Shown one piece after another: positions 19,129 through 28,911 of a stretch of DNA of 64,000 nucleotides. Within the stretch, counting starts at the first letter, position 1, and each line of letters starts with the position of its first letter. Position numbers and translations under genes: made by a program. The DNA comes from Rhodospirillales bacterium (GTDB taxonomy: Bacteria; Pseudomonadota; Alphaproteobacteria; Rhodospirillales; Defluviicoccaceae). The stretch spans positions 659,501 to 723,500 of the forward strand of contig JADJQT010000001.1 of the NCBI GenBank assembly GCA_016712595.1, read 5' to 3'. The notes below the pieces were generated by a model. That model was not told where the DNA came from, did not search any database, and saw only the letters and a list, made by a program, of their open reading frames with translations.

Positions 19129-19161
19129 TTGACACGACACCAAAAATAGGTATATATACCT
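19129..19161 (+). promoter_or_regulatory. Putative sigma-70 promoter overlapped by a 14-bp palindrome
   Basis: TTGACA at 19129-19134 is followed after 16-18 bases by TATATA (19151-19158), a near-consensus promoter pointing toward the tail-fibre-like gene at 19375. The -10 region lies inside the perfect palindrome AGGTATATATACCT (19148-19161), flanked by A-rich and T-rich runs. The palindrome is well placed to be a repressor site that blocks the promoter. It leaves a leader of about 210 bases. The 460-bp region 18915-19374 holds no gene. Confidence 0.45.
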
Positions 19162-19374
19162 TTTTAACGAAGGCGACAAGTCCGCCCGCACTACTCCCCG
19201 CCCGCTAGATCGGACGCCGGGATTAACCCCGCAGCGCAGCCATTGCTTTGCCCAAACGTGGCCACAGCGGAAGCGTGTCGTTTCCGATGCTGAATTTTTT
19301 TGGGCCGTAAGCAATTTCGTGATGCGGCCGCTGCTGTTCCCCATCCGCAACTCTCTCCGAATTGAAGGTCGCTC

Positions 19375-22300
19375 ATGCCCGATCAGATTCAGATCACTGC
19401 GGTCAAGCCGCGCGTTCAGTACGTTGCCGATGGCGTTCGCCGGGAGTTCCTTTTTCCGTTTGCGATAATCGACCAATCAAATCTCGAGGTTTATGTCGCT
19501 GACGAGCTGCAGACGACTGGTTTCGAAATTCGCGGCGCTGGCAAGACCGATGGCGGATCTGTGGTCTTCGACACGGCCCCTGCCAGTGGGCTCACAGTGA
19601 GCCTGCGTCGACAGATGGTTATGCAGCGCACGACGGATTTTCAGGAATCCGGGCCGTTCCGCGCGAAGGCAATCAATGCTGAACTCGACAATATCACCAG
19701 CGCGCTGCAGCAACTGGACGCGGATCTGGCACGTTCGATTCATCTGTCTCCGACCGACTTGGACGCAAACCTGCTGCTACCGGACGCCGCCTCGCGTGCC
19801 GGCAAGGCGATCGTTTTCGACGCAAAGGGCGACCTCACGACGGCTGCACTGGCCTCTAGTGGGGATGGAAAGTGGTCCAGCCTCGATGATGTGCCAGAAG
19901 GCGTTGCTAACAAGCACTTCACAGCGGCCGAGCGGGCAAAGCTGTCCGGCGTTGAGGACGGTGCTCAGGCTAATCCCGTGACGGTGACGGCGGCCGAAAA
20001 AGCCGATCCACAGGAAACGGCTCCGCGTTCGTTCTCGCCGAAGGACATGGGCGAGATGATCGCCCAGCACGCGCCCGCCGCGGATGCGCCGGTAAAATCA
20101 GTGCACGGTCGTATCGGTGAGGTGACGGCGCAGCCGGGAGACTATGCGGCCGATCAGATCAGCGATACCGCTGAAAAAGTGGTGATGACGGCGGCCGAGC
20201 GGGCAAAGCTGTCCGGCGTTGAGGACGGTGCTCAGGCTAATCCCGTGACGGTGACGGCGGCCGAAAAAGCCGATCCACAGGAAACGGCTCCGCGTTCGTT
20301 CTCGCCGAAGGACATGGGCGAGATGATCGCCCAGCACGCGCCCGCCGCGGATGCGCCGGTAAAATCAGTGCACGGCCGTATCGGTGAGGTGACGGCGCAG
20401 CCGGGAGACTATGCGGCCGATCAGATCAGCGATACCGCTGAAAAAGTGGTGATGACAGCGGCCGAGCGGGCAAAACTTGCGAGTGTTGCGCAGGGTGCCG
20501 AGGTCAACACCGTTACGTCGGTACATGGTCGGACAGGCGCGATCGCGGCAAAAGCGGGCGATTATACCGCGGACTTGATCGCTGATGGTTCGTCCAAGGT
20601 GGTCATGACCTCGGCGGAACGTGCGACATTGAATACCGTCGAGCCGGGTGCTCAGAAAAACACTGTCTCCTCGGTCCACGGACGCGCCGGCGTGATCACG
20701 GCACAGGCCGGAGACTACACGGCTGATCAGATCGCTGACGGTACAGCCAAGGTTTCGATGACCATTGATGAACGGGTCAAGCTTACCGGCATCCAACTCG
20801 GCGCCCAGGCCAATCCCACCCAGGTGACCGCAACCGAAAAAGCGGCTGGTACCGGCACGACGGTAAGAAGTTTCGCACCGGTCGACGTTCGTGACATCGC
20901 GGCAACCATCGTACCAGCCGCACCGGTTTCCAGCGTTGCCGGCAAGACGGGCGCAGTAAGTCTCGCGAATAGCGACGTCGGCCTCGGCAACGTCAGCAAT
21001 GACGCTCAGCTCAAGGCCGACCTTGCCTACACGGCAAAAACGAGCCCGGTGTCTGGCGACAAGCTGGTGATCAAAGATCAGACTGACGGCAAACCGAAGG
21101 TCGTCGACTGGAGCCAGCTACCGACTGCCGGTGGTTCCTTTAGTCTTGCCACCCTGACCAGCGAAACCGTTTTTGACAACGATAGTGATTTTCTCCTCTT
21201 CCGCGATACCTCGGCTGGGGCCGACCGGAAGATCAAGCCAAAGTCAATCGGCTTTCCCAACGTCCTGTCCGATCCGTATCAGGACCGCTTGCTGACCATC
21301 GCCGCCAACAACACCGACATCTCGGCGGCGCTCCGCGCGGCGGTTGCCGCGGCCGTCGATGGTGGGACCATCAAGCTTGAGGGCATGGGCAGGCTCTCGC
21401 GCGACGGAACCAACGGATGGGGGCTTCTGCTGCCGGCGAAGAACCTGACGATCGTGGGCAGTGGCCGCGGTTTCCACCTCAAACATGCTGATCCGGCTAG
21501 CGATACCGACGCGTTCACCATGCTCGAAGGCGCGATGAACGGAAAGTCGCTTCATATTGAAAACCTCGTGCTTGAAGGCATCTGGGCACGTCAGGCCGTC
21601 AAGCAGGAAGTGGCAGGTGCGCGATTCGTCCATGTCACGACAGTTCGAGAACTGCGGATGTTCGGCATCAAGGTATATGATGGTGTCGAGATGGGGTTGA
21701 CGGCCCAGGATTGCGGAGTAATTCGCGTGGATCGCTGCCATGTTGAACGCAACACGAGAGATTGTATTAATGTAAATGGGCGTGATATTGCGATTACGAA
21801 CTGCTCTGCATTCTACAGCCGGGATGACTGCTTCGCTATTTATGTTCCATCATCAACTCCTGATGACGAAAATTACATCCATGTGGCTGCAATTACTGAT
21901 AATACCGCAAAGTGGACAAATGGGATTAAAGCTGCGGCCCCTAGGCTGACCATCGCACGCAATCGCCTCGACGCGATGTTCCTTTACGGTATTCGCACGT
22001 TTACCGACGAGGCAGCGGAGGGCGAGGTCGTACCGCAAGAGTTGTCGATTATCGATAACCACATTTTCAACGTCATCTCGAATGACCAATGCTTTGATGC
22101 GAACGTTATCAATCGTGCAATTTCGGTGGATAGCTACACGCGGCCAACGCGCAAACTGACAATTGAGGGTAACCGCGTCGCGGCAACGTTCGGACCGTTA
22201 TGGACAGGTTCTACCTACGCCTCACCCTCTAGCCTGAAGCGCGGCGTCGCGATCGCCGACGACTCGCTCGGGATGTTCCGCAAAAGCGGCTTCGTCGATG

Positions 22301-23934
22301 CCTGGGAAGACGTGAAGACTGCCGGTAAAGAGCCTATTCATCAGCGAATTAGCGGCATCTCTGTGGTAACGCAGGCACCGATTGGCAACAGCGAGGTTGT
22401 CATTCGAAATAATCCGCTGCGTGACATGCGGCAGACGGAAACAAGGCAAATCGCGTTCGTCGCTTATAAGAGTGACTCGGGCGTTGATTGGATCGTTCCG
22501 GCGATTGAGACAGCTTGGAAACAGATTACTCCACTGGAGCACTTTCTACGCTCTTCTGATTTTGATTTTACGCTGCAAAAAGTCCGCCTCGAAGTCACCG
22601 TCGGGGGGGCAACTATTGAGGGTGCGGTACTGAAGGCGCAATACGCATTCTCCGCCGCCGGGCCGTGGTACGATCTGTGCTCCGTGACTCTCGATAGCGG
22701 AACGAACAAGACCTTCTATCCAGTCTACGCCAATATTCCTGTCGCTGTACTGCAAACGTCGGTCTACGTGCGCATCGCTGGCCAGAAAGGAAACGGCACC
22801 GGACCGGTTACGGTAAAATCCGTGGTCCTGAGATTTTGTCGTGATGGTGATGCGCCGCATGCGACGATCGACCCGCTGCCTCTCGCGCGAATCCCCGAAG
22901 GCGCGGGCGACCCGCCCGCGAGGCCCGTTACTGCCGCTGAAGTTGCCGTCGCGGACCGGTTTCTGGTTCTGCGTCCGGGCGTCAAGCGCGTTGTCCTGCC
23001 ACGGACGTCGTCGCTGATAAGGACGACTCTGTTGCAAAACAGGAGCGGGGGAGCCGTCACAGTCCTAGCAAACGAAGGAAAAGTCGCGAGTGGTGCCAAG
23101 TTCGATGCTGCCAGCTATATGGAATTCCCGCGGACGGGTCTATCTACGTTGCCCGCAAGTTTTCAGAAATTTACAGTCTCTCTTTGGGCATCGTTCGATA
23201 CATTTGATCAATGGAATTTTTTACTATCGTGTTTCCAGTCAGGGAAGGGGGCTTTTGACCTGCTTTCGTTCGGTTCGCCAGCAACCTTGCAGGTTTTGGG
23301 AAAATCGGCGAATGGAACCGTCGTTCTCGACTATCGTACCGTGACCACGGCGTTAGCGACAGGCACACTTTACCACATTCTCATAGCATGCGATCTAACC
23401 GTACCTGTCATTAAAATCCGACTCAACGGTCAATCCGTCGCTCAACTCAGCGCAGGGTATTACACCCCCGTCCTCACGGCCGGCGGCCTGATCGATCTTA
23501 ACAGCACGATCGTTCGGGTCGGTGCGCGCTCAAGCGCAACGACGCCCGCCCTGAGCGGATCTTGCGCCCAACTTTGGTTCGCTCCAGGTGTATACTTGGA
23601 CCTCGACAATCAAGGGAACGTCGATAAGTTCTTCGCGAACGGAGCGGCAGTTAATCTCGGCTATAACGGTTCGCGACCGACAGGGGTTCCGCCGACTTTG
23701 TTTCTGAATGGGCAGGGCGCGGCGTTTGGGATTAATCAGGCGAACCCCACGGAAGTTGCCACGATCGGCGGGACGCTGACCGCTCCACAACTCGCGGTTC
23801 CCGGTCAGGAGATCGCCTATACGATTGACGGTGACGGTCCAACATTCTCTCTCGCCGATGGCAAGTCTGCCTCGTTCACAACCATTGACGATCCGGTGGA
23901 GGTTTCCCAGTACGTCCGGCTCGGAGGCGTATGA
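19375..23934 (+). CDS. Phage-tail-fibre-like protein with beta-helix and LamG-like C-terminus
   Basis: 1,519 residues from ATG 19375. Residues 1-140 resemble the N-terminal attachment domain of T7-type tail fibres (RREFLFPFAII, TTDFQESGPFRAKAIN). Residues about 183-520 form a stalk of repeats built on AERAKLSGVEDGAQANP and VKSVHGRIGEVTAQPGDY motifs, two units of which are almost identical (19924-20457). Residues about 655-960 look like a right-handed beta-helix (short Ile/Val strands with Asn turns). Residues about 1240-1420 resemble a LamG/concanavalin-type lectin (FTVSLWASFDTFDQWN). The gene is followed by an ATGA-overlapping partner. No tail, capsid or lysis genes surround it, so it may be a prophage leftover or a recruited glycan-binding adhesin. 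Confidence 0.75.
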   Translation: MPDQIQITAVKPRVQYVADGVRREFLFPFAIIDQSNLEVYVADELQTTGFEIRGAGKTDGGSVVFDTAPASGLTVSLRRQMVMQRTTDFQESGPFRAKAINAELDNITSALQQLDADLARSIHLSPTDLDANLLLPDAASRAGKAIVFDAKGDLTTAALASSGDGKWSSLDDVPEGVANKHFTAAERAKLSGVEDGAQANPVTVTAAEKADPQETAPRSFSPKDMGEMIAQHAPAADAPVKSVHGRIGEVTAQPGDYAADQISDTAEKVVMTAAERAKLSGVEDGAQANPVTVTAAEKADPQETAPRSFSPKDMGEMIAQHAPAADAPVKSVHGRIGEVTAQPGDYAADQISDTAEKVVMTAAERAKLASVAQGAEVNTVTSVHGRTGAIAAKAGDYTADLIADGSSKVVMTSAERATLNTVEPGAQKNTVSSVHGRAGVITAQAGDYTADQIADGTAKVSMTIDERVKLTGIQLGAQANPTQVTATEKAAGTGTTVRSFAPVDVRDIAATIVPAAPVSSVAGKTGAVSLANSDVGLGNVSNDAQLKADLAYTAKTSPVSGDKLVIKDQTDGKPKVVDWSQLPTAGGSFSLATLTSETVFDNDSDFLLFRDTSAGADRKIKPKSIGFPNVLSDPYQDRLLTIAANNTDISAALRAAVAAAVDGGTIKLEGMGRLSRDGTNGWGLLLPAKNLTIVGSGRGFHLKHADPASDTDAFTMLEGAMNGKSLHIENLVLEGIWARQAVKQEVAGARFVHVTTVRELRMFGIKVYDGVEMGLTAQDCGVIRVDRCHVERNTRDCINVNGRDIAITNCSAFYSRDDCFAIYVPSSTPDDENYIHVAAITDNTAKWTNGIKAAAPRLTIARNRLDAMFLYGIRTFTDEAAEGEVVPQELSIIDNHIFNVISNDQCFDANVINRAISVDSYTRPTRKLTIEGNRVAATFGPLWTGSTYASPSSLKRGVAIADDSLGMFRKSGFVDAWEDVKTAGKEPIHQRISGISVVTQAPIGNSEVVIRNNPLRDMRQTETRQIAFVAYKSDSGVDWIVPAIETAWKQITPLEHFLRSSDFDFTLQKVRLEVTVGGATIEGAVLKAQYAFSAAGPWYDLCSVTLDSGTNKTFYPVYANIPVAVLQTSVYVRIAGQKGNGTGPVTVKSVVLRFCRDGDAPHATIDPLPLARIPEGAGDPPARPVTAAEVAVADRFLVLRPGVKRVVLPRTSSLIRTTLLQNRSGGAVTVLANEGKVASGAKFDAASYMEFPRTGLSTLPASFQKFTVSLWASFDTFDQWNFLLSCFQSGKGAFDLLSFGSPATLQVLGKSANGTVVLDYRTVTTALATGTLYHILIACDLTVPVIKIRLNGQSVAQLSAGYYTPVLTAGGLIDLNSTIVRVGARSSATTPALSGSCAQLWFAPGVYLDLDNQGNVDKFFANGAAVNLGYNGSRPTGVPPTLFLNGQGAAFGINQANPTEVATIGGTLTAPQLAVPGQEIAYTIDGDGPTFSLADGKSASFTTIDDPVEVSQYVRLGGV
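19924..20457 (+). repeat. 267-bp tandem duplication in the fibre stalk
   Basis: Units 19924-20190 and 20191-20457 are in frame (89 codons each) and differ at only two positions, T/C in CACGGTCGT versus CACGGCCGT and the last base. Diverged relatives of the unit continue to about 20900. The near identity points to a very recent duplication or active repeat-number variation. Confidence 0.92.
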
Positions 23935-25607
23935 TGTCGTCGAGTCTATGCCTGATATCGGTCGCGGCCAACGAAAACTCAGCACCCTCACGTCAAGCAT
24001 CGTCTCGTCCACTCGAAGATTTCATTTGGATAAACACAAACTTTAAATACGGATTTGATAATCCAAACTATGTCGAATCCCTGAACACAAACCTCCCAAA
24101 GGGGTTTCTCAGCGGCGTGCGGGAAGCTCCTCAGGTCGGCGTGCCGACAAGTTCGGCTGCGGTACCAAAACCCACTTATCCATGGGACGGGCGGCTTTCG
24201 TGGTTCAGTACCATCCGCGATCCAACGCTGAACTCGTGGATACAGGGCCGCAAGCTGCTGATCAATCCAGGGGTGTCCGCTGTTTACGAAGGTCCGGCCG
24301 GGCAGCAATACAGTGAAACAACCTGGGGGGATAATATACGCTGGCGCCTTCACCAGATGGCACTTCCCTTCCCGACCGCTGACGACGCGGTCGGATGGTT
24401 GCACCCGAATGAATGTGACAACGCCGACATGACGTTCGGCGATTTTGTTCGCGATGCGCCTGCGAATGAGGCACAGGTGGCGATGGATCGCCTCATCTTG
24501 CTCGCCAAGATGATGTGGCAGGAATTGCGGACGGGTCCGTTTTCCTATCGGACTGAGCCGCACCCAGGGTTTATTCTTGGCCCAACAATCTCAAGGGCGG
24601 CAATTGCCGCCCTGACCGCAGCAAATGGAGACGACAAGTTCTCTATCTATGATATTCTGACAAGAAACAATGGAGAAATTCTCGATTTCTATGATGGTAT
24701 TGATATACACAATCATATGGTATCGAGAATACTAGAGTTTAATAACAAAGAGCCTGGGCTTAAGGAGTACAATCTTTTCCAGGGGTGGAAGTCGCTCCAG
24801 GAAGCGAACAGATTACGCGTGCTCGCTGGAAAACAGGAGCGGTTATTACCGATAACTTCTACAGAATCGGGAGTGTCCGATACACCACCAAACGGTGTTT
24901 ATGTCAAAGATTATATAAACCATAGTGCGCTTCGTGGCTATACACGCATGCACGTAATGTTTTGCGCGATGCATTGGTGGGCGATCAGCTTGTGGACGAT
25001 TTTTTCATTTGGTCGGACTGGAGGGGATGTCGCTCCCTATGATTTTACAGAGGGTGTGGATGGAGTGCCGAAGGCAGACTGGCCAGTATTACTCGACATT
25101 GTTGATTATAGAAAATACAGCATAGATAGATATACGTCGGAAATCCTGCAAAAAACGTGGGAAGATTTTAACAAACCGTACACATGGTGTGTCCATGTAT
25201 TACAGAATGTTGAGCCGGAAGCCGGAATAACTGAAGGAAATCCATGGCCAACAACCAATTGGGCCCGGGTGACATTCCCCGGCGGCCGGATCGACATGAC
25301 ATCAGGCGGTCGCAATCTCGTGTACCGCCCGGTTCATCTTACTAGTCTTGGGCCACACAAGATTAGCGTTGAGGTTCAGACAACTGGAATTGCTAAACTA
25401 CGCGCGCGTGGTTATGACAAGCTTAATGGGCTAGCAGAACAAGCAGAACAATCAACTAGCGCGTCGTGGACGACTATTGAGGTTATTTTCACACCACGCC
25501 AGCACTCTGTCACCCATCTGCCTAACCCCTGCTACGTTCTAATTTGCCTCGATCACAATGGAGTTGGAACAGCAAGCTTTCGAAATCCTCAAATTACTGC
25601 TCTATAG
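23931..25607 (+). CDS. Unrecognised 558-residue protein, possibly glycoside-hydrolase-like
   Basis: Starts at ATG 23931, overlapping the fibre stop (GTATGATG), so the two genes are translationally coupled. Features compatible with a TIM-barrel glycoside hydrolase are DIHNHM near residue 255, a strand ending LLPITSTESGV near residue 305 that could carry a catalytic Glu, and a Trp-rich segment (MHWWAISLWTIFSFGR) near 345. The last 130 residues (RNLVYRPVHLTSLGPHKISVEVQ) look like a beta-sandwich carbohydrate-binding module. No family is recognised with certainty. The second half is more AT-rich than the surrounding chromosome, suggesting transfer. It could be a fibre-associated glycan-degrading enzyme, a tail-fibre chaperone or an effector. 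Confidence 0.5.
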   Translation: MMSSSLCLISVAANENSAPSRQASSRPLEDFIWINTNFKYGFDNPNYVESLNTNLPKGFLSGVREAPQVGVPTSSAAVPKPTYPWDGRLSWFSTIRDPTLNSWIQGRKLLINPGVSAVYEGPAGQQYSETTWGDNIRWRLHQMALPFPTADDAVGWLHPNECDNADMTFGDFVRDAPANEAQVAMDRLILLAKMMWQELRTGPFSYRTEPHPGFILGPTISRAAIAALTAANGDDKFSIYDILTRNNGEILDFYDGIDIHNHMVSRILEFNNKEPGLKEYNLFQGWKSLQEANRLRVLAGKQERLLPITSTESGVSDTPPNGVYVKDYINHSALRGYTRMHVMFCAMHWWAISLWTIFSFGRTGGDVAPYDFTEGVDGVPKADWPVLLDIVDYRKYSIDRYTSEILQKTWEDFNKPYTWCVHVLQNVEPEAGITEGNPWPTTNWARVTFPGGRIDMTSGGRNLVYRPVHLTSLGPHKISVEVQTTGIAKLRARGYDKLNGLAEQAEQSTSASWTTIEVIFTPRQHSVTHLPNPCYVLICLDHNGVGTASFRNPQITAL

Positions 25608-25714
25608 TATTGTAGAGCGATCGACGTGATCCGACGCGAGGAATTCCCGAGAGCGCCGATTTCTGATTCCCATTACCTCCATCAGATCTGCGGGAGGCTA
25701 TGGGATTGTAACTG

Positions 25715-25933
25715 TATCTGCTCACCCCCCTGGCTATAAAGCTGCGGGCGTGGTCTGGAAGGTGCCGGCGAGGAGTTGGGCGATGGCTTGCCGGGCGGTT
25801 TGGCCGTGGAGCCCTGCGGTGCTGGTGACGGATCGGTATCCGGCGTGGATGTGTGCGTCCCATTCGGAGCGAAAGCCGCCGGTGACCTTGCGGAAAACGC
25901 CCGCAGCTTTATAGCCAGGGGGGTGAGCAGATA
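25715..25933. repeat. Perfect 37-bp inverted repeat around an IS66-like transposase tail
   Basis: Bases 25715-25751 and 25897-25933 are perfect reverse complements with 145 bases between them. The minus strand between the arms encodes GVFRKVTGGFRSEWDAHIHAGYRS and ends TTPAAL-stop within the left arm, like the C-terminus of IS66-type transposases. The left arm therefore appears to be the natural IS end and the right arm an inverted copy of it, joined to the IS91-type integrase fragment. The stretch 25608-25714 holds nothing recognisable. Confidence 0.8.
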
Positions 25934-26258
25934 CGTCTGGTTCAGCGCCGGCCACGAAATGCCGGTCGACACCAGATGGACCTGGAACGCCCGCACGTCC
26001 TCCAGGCCAAGCTGGTCCGGCGAGCGACCAAAGTGGCCGCTGAACTTGCTGACCGCGTGAAGATAGGATCGTTGCGTCGCCAATGACAGATTGCGGACGG
26101 TCATGTCCTCGACCATGCGGCGGCGCAGAGGGGCTCATCTCGGCCATCGCGGTGCTCCTGTCTGAGGATCGGGCTTCAACACGCCGTAATCCTCCCAGAC
26201 GGGAGCCGCCCCCGCTAACCGATCACCCCACTCCCACGACACCGGGTTCGTTCAATCC
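25934..26258 (-). pseudogene. IS91-type accessory tyrosine recombinase, 5' fragment
   Basis: The complement matches the left end and first 60 or so codons of the element at 59877-61806: terminal GGATTGAACGAACCC (26244-26258 on the complement), leader, and MVEDMTVRNLSLATQRSYLH through SWPALNQT. The match stops at the right arm of the 37-bp inverted repeat. An extra base in a G run near 26135 shifts the frame after MAEM. The catalytic domain is absent. Confidence 0.85.
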
Positions 26259-26568
26259 CCGCCGATTCCCGACGCACGGAAACCGCTCTAAGGTCCAGAT
26301 CCGGTATCTGGTTTCGAAGCTGTGAGCAGGGCGGCTACTGTATTATTGGCAGCCGGGCCGCACATTGCGTGCCGCTGGTTTCCATTCCCGCCGCCTTTCC
26401 GATGATCTGAAGACCGCCATCTGCGAGGCGGAGGCACTGAATCATCGGCTGGATGATTGGCGAAACGGGAGTACGCATCCGGTGATGGCCGCCTTGTGGT
26501 GAGGCGGGATTTTGTGCGGCATTTGGCTCGGATTTGGAGCTAGCGGCAGCGCAAGATCGATGTCTTAT

Positions 26569-26718
26569 CGTCAGGGTGAGGTACTGGGACGGGTCGAGCG
26601 GCGGCGTCGGTTCTCGCTCGGGCAGAAGCTTGCGGTTCTGGCGGAGGCGTCGGCGCCGGGAGTGGTGATCTCGGCGGTGGCGCTGCGGCGGGTTCTGGAC
26701 GTTTTGGATCGGCGATGA
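26569..26718 (+). pseudogene. IS66 TnpA remnant
   Basis: A short frame with VERRRRFSLGQKLAVLAEA and PGVVISAVALR resembles the helix-turn-helix of IS66 TnpA proteins, which is normally around 100 residues or more. It stops just past the start of tnpB (TGATGATTGCC), the usual overlap. The C-terminal part is missing or diverged. Confidence 0.55.
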
Positions 26719-27061
26719 TTGCCGTTCCGACCGGCGCCCGGGTGTGGCTGGCGACCGGACACACCGACATGCGGCGCGGCTTCGATGGGCTGGCGCTGCA
26801 GGTGCAGGAAAGGCTGAAGCAGGACCCGCACTGTGGTCATTTGTTCGTCTTCCGTGGAAGACGCGGTGACCTTTGAAGATCCTTTGGCACGACGGCCAGG
26901 GCCTGTGCCTGTTCGCCAAACGTCTCGAACGCGGTCGGTTTCTGTGGCCGTCGGCGGCCGATGGAACGGTGACGATCACGCCGGCGCAGCTCGCGTATCT
27001 GCTCGAGGGCATAGACTGGAGGATGCCGCGGCGAACCTGGCGTCCGATCGCCGCCGGATGA
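26715..27061 (+). pseudogene. IS66 TnpB (Orf2), one frameshift
   Basis: ATG at 26715 gives MIAVPTGARVWLATGHTDMR with RRGFDGLALQVQERL, the signature of IS66 TnpB. The frame breaks after GRRGDL near 26874; the rest (KILWHDGQGLCLFAKRLERG) is in another frame and ends at 27061. The combined length of about 115 residues equals the family norm, so only the frameshift is abnormal. TnpB has no known catalytic motif. Confidence 0.85.
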
Positions 27062-27108
27062 GATAACAGCTTACAAAGGCGTGAGAATCTGATTCAGTTC
27101 GGGTCGTG

Positions 27109-28412
27109 ATGACGACGCCCGAGCCGCTGCCCGCCGACCTCGCCGAAGCGCACGCGATGATCCTCGCCGAGCGCGCGGCCCGGTGTGCTGCCGAGGCCGA
27201 AGCGGCGATCGCGAAACAGACGAAGCGGGTTCTCGACCTGGAAATCGAGCGGCTGAAGCTGGAGATCGCCCGGCTGCGCCGGCAACGGTTCGGCACGTCG
27301 TCCGAGCGCAGCGCCCGGCTGGAGCAGCTGGAGCTGGCGCTGACCGAGCTGCAGGAGACCGTCGCCCAGGCCGACGCCGCGGTCGAACTGCGGGCGGCGG
27401 AGCGCAGCCCGACCCCGGCGCGCAGCGCCGCGACGCCACGCAAGCCGGCACGCCGGCGGTTGCCGGAACACTTGCCGCGCACCCGCGTCGTGTATCCCGC
27501 GCCGGCGACGTGTCCCTGCAGCCGCTGACCGCGGCGATCGAGGCGCATGTCCGCGCCGCCGCCCGCATCCACGCCGACGAGACGCCGGTGCCGGTGCTGG
27601 CGAAGGGCAAGACGAAGGAAGGCCGGCTGTGGACCGTCGTCCGCGACGACCGGCCGTTCGGCGGTCCCCACCTGGACGGAACAGGCCCGCCGGCCGCCGT
27701 CTTCTTTTATTCGCCCGACCGCAGCGGCGTGCACGCCGAACGCTTCCTCGCGGGCTGGATCGGCATCATGCAGGCGGACGCCTTCTCCGGCTTCGGCCGG
27801 CTGTACAAGAGCGATCGCCGGCCTGGCCCGATCACCGAGGCCGGCTGTTGGGCACATGGCCGCCGCGGCTTCTTTGAGCTGGCGGAGCTGCAGCAGGGGC
27901 CGATCGCCATCGAGGCGGTCAAGCGGATCGACGCGCTGTTCGCGATCGAGCGCGAGATCAACGGCGCCTCGGCCGAGCAGCGTCTGGCCGTCCGCAACCA
28001 GCGATCCCGCCCGCTGATCCTCGACCTCGAAGCCTGGCTGCGCGACCAGTACGCGAGGCTGTCGGCGAAGTCGAAGACGGCAAAAGCCATCGACTACCTG
28101 CTGAAGCGCTGGACCGCCTTCACCTGCTTCCTCGACGACGGCAGGGTTTGCCTCTCGAACAACGCCGCGGAACGCGCTACGCGGTATCGCCGTAGGAAGA
28201 CGCAACTGGACCTTCGCCGGCTCGGACGAGGGCGGTCGTCGCGCGGCGGCGGCGATGTACACCCTGATCGAGACGGCGAAGTTGAACGGCATCGATCCCC
28301 GCGCCTGGTTGGCCTCCGTCCTCGCCCGCCTTCCCGGCCACCCCACCAGCCGCATCCACGAGCTGCTGCCCTGGAACTGGCAGGCACCAGAGCCAATCAG
28401 CACCGCCGCATA
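27109..28412 (+). pseudogene. IS66 TnpC transposase, internal deletion and frameshift
   Basis: ATG at 27109 begins the N-terminal coiled coil (ERLKLEIARLRRQRFGTSSER). After CPC at about 27520 the sequence jumps to SLQPLTAAIEAHV, so the zinc-binding region is mostly deleted and the frame changes. The DDE_Tnp_IS66 domain follows with ARIHADETPVPVL (Asp), MQADAFSGFG (Asp) and NNAAER (Glu). Two bases are lost near 28170, after which the C-terminal tail WTFAGSDEGG and INELLPWNW-like text continue in a third frame. It is inactive. Confidence 0.85.
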
Positions 28413-28911
28413 GCCGCTCACAACTGCGCCGGTCCGGCAACCCACTCCAGCCGCGGCCCTCGCCGGATGGGTACGGACGGGATTGAGGAAAGCCCGTTCA
28501 AGCCGGAGACGATCCCTGGCTGATCCGCCTCTATCGAGCGGACGAACGCTACCAACGTTTGGCGGCCTCGACCCGCCGTGGCTACGACCAGTGCCTCGGC
28601 GTCATTGAGAACTGGTCCGCTCGGGCCGGGCATCCTCCGGTGAAAAGTCGTCGCCGGACAATCGTTCCGGGCCTTTTACCGCTCCATGGCTGACCCCCCC
28701 GCCCAGGCCAACGCTGTCATGCGGGTCCTGCGGGTTCTCCTGAACTCGCCGTGGACGAAGGGTTCCTCGACGAAAATCCGGCGAAGAAGCCGGGCATGAG
28801 ATCGCGTCCGCCACGCCAGGGGATCTGGAGCAACGCGCAGATCGCGGCGTTCGTCGCCGCGGCACGCAAGGCGGAGCGCCCGTCGATGGCGCTAGCGGTG
28901 CTGCTGGGAGC

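Larger units (their letters stand above)
26322..28421 (+). mobile_element. IS66-family element, decayed
   Basis: The ends resemble an imperfect inverted repeat, GTGAGCAGGGCGGCTA at 26322 and TAGCCGCTCAC ending at 28421. Inside are remnants of the three IS66 genes in the usual order tnpA, tnpB and tnpC. All are damaged. The 8-bp target duplication expected for IS66 is not seen. The stretch 26336-26500 contains only a weak unassigned open frame. Confidence 0.75.

Noticed and set aside
19375..25607. Complete prophage or tailocin cluster
   Set aside because: Only the fibre-like gene and its partner are present; no capsid, tail-tube, sheath, baseplate, terminase or lysis genes were found on either side.
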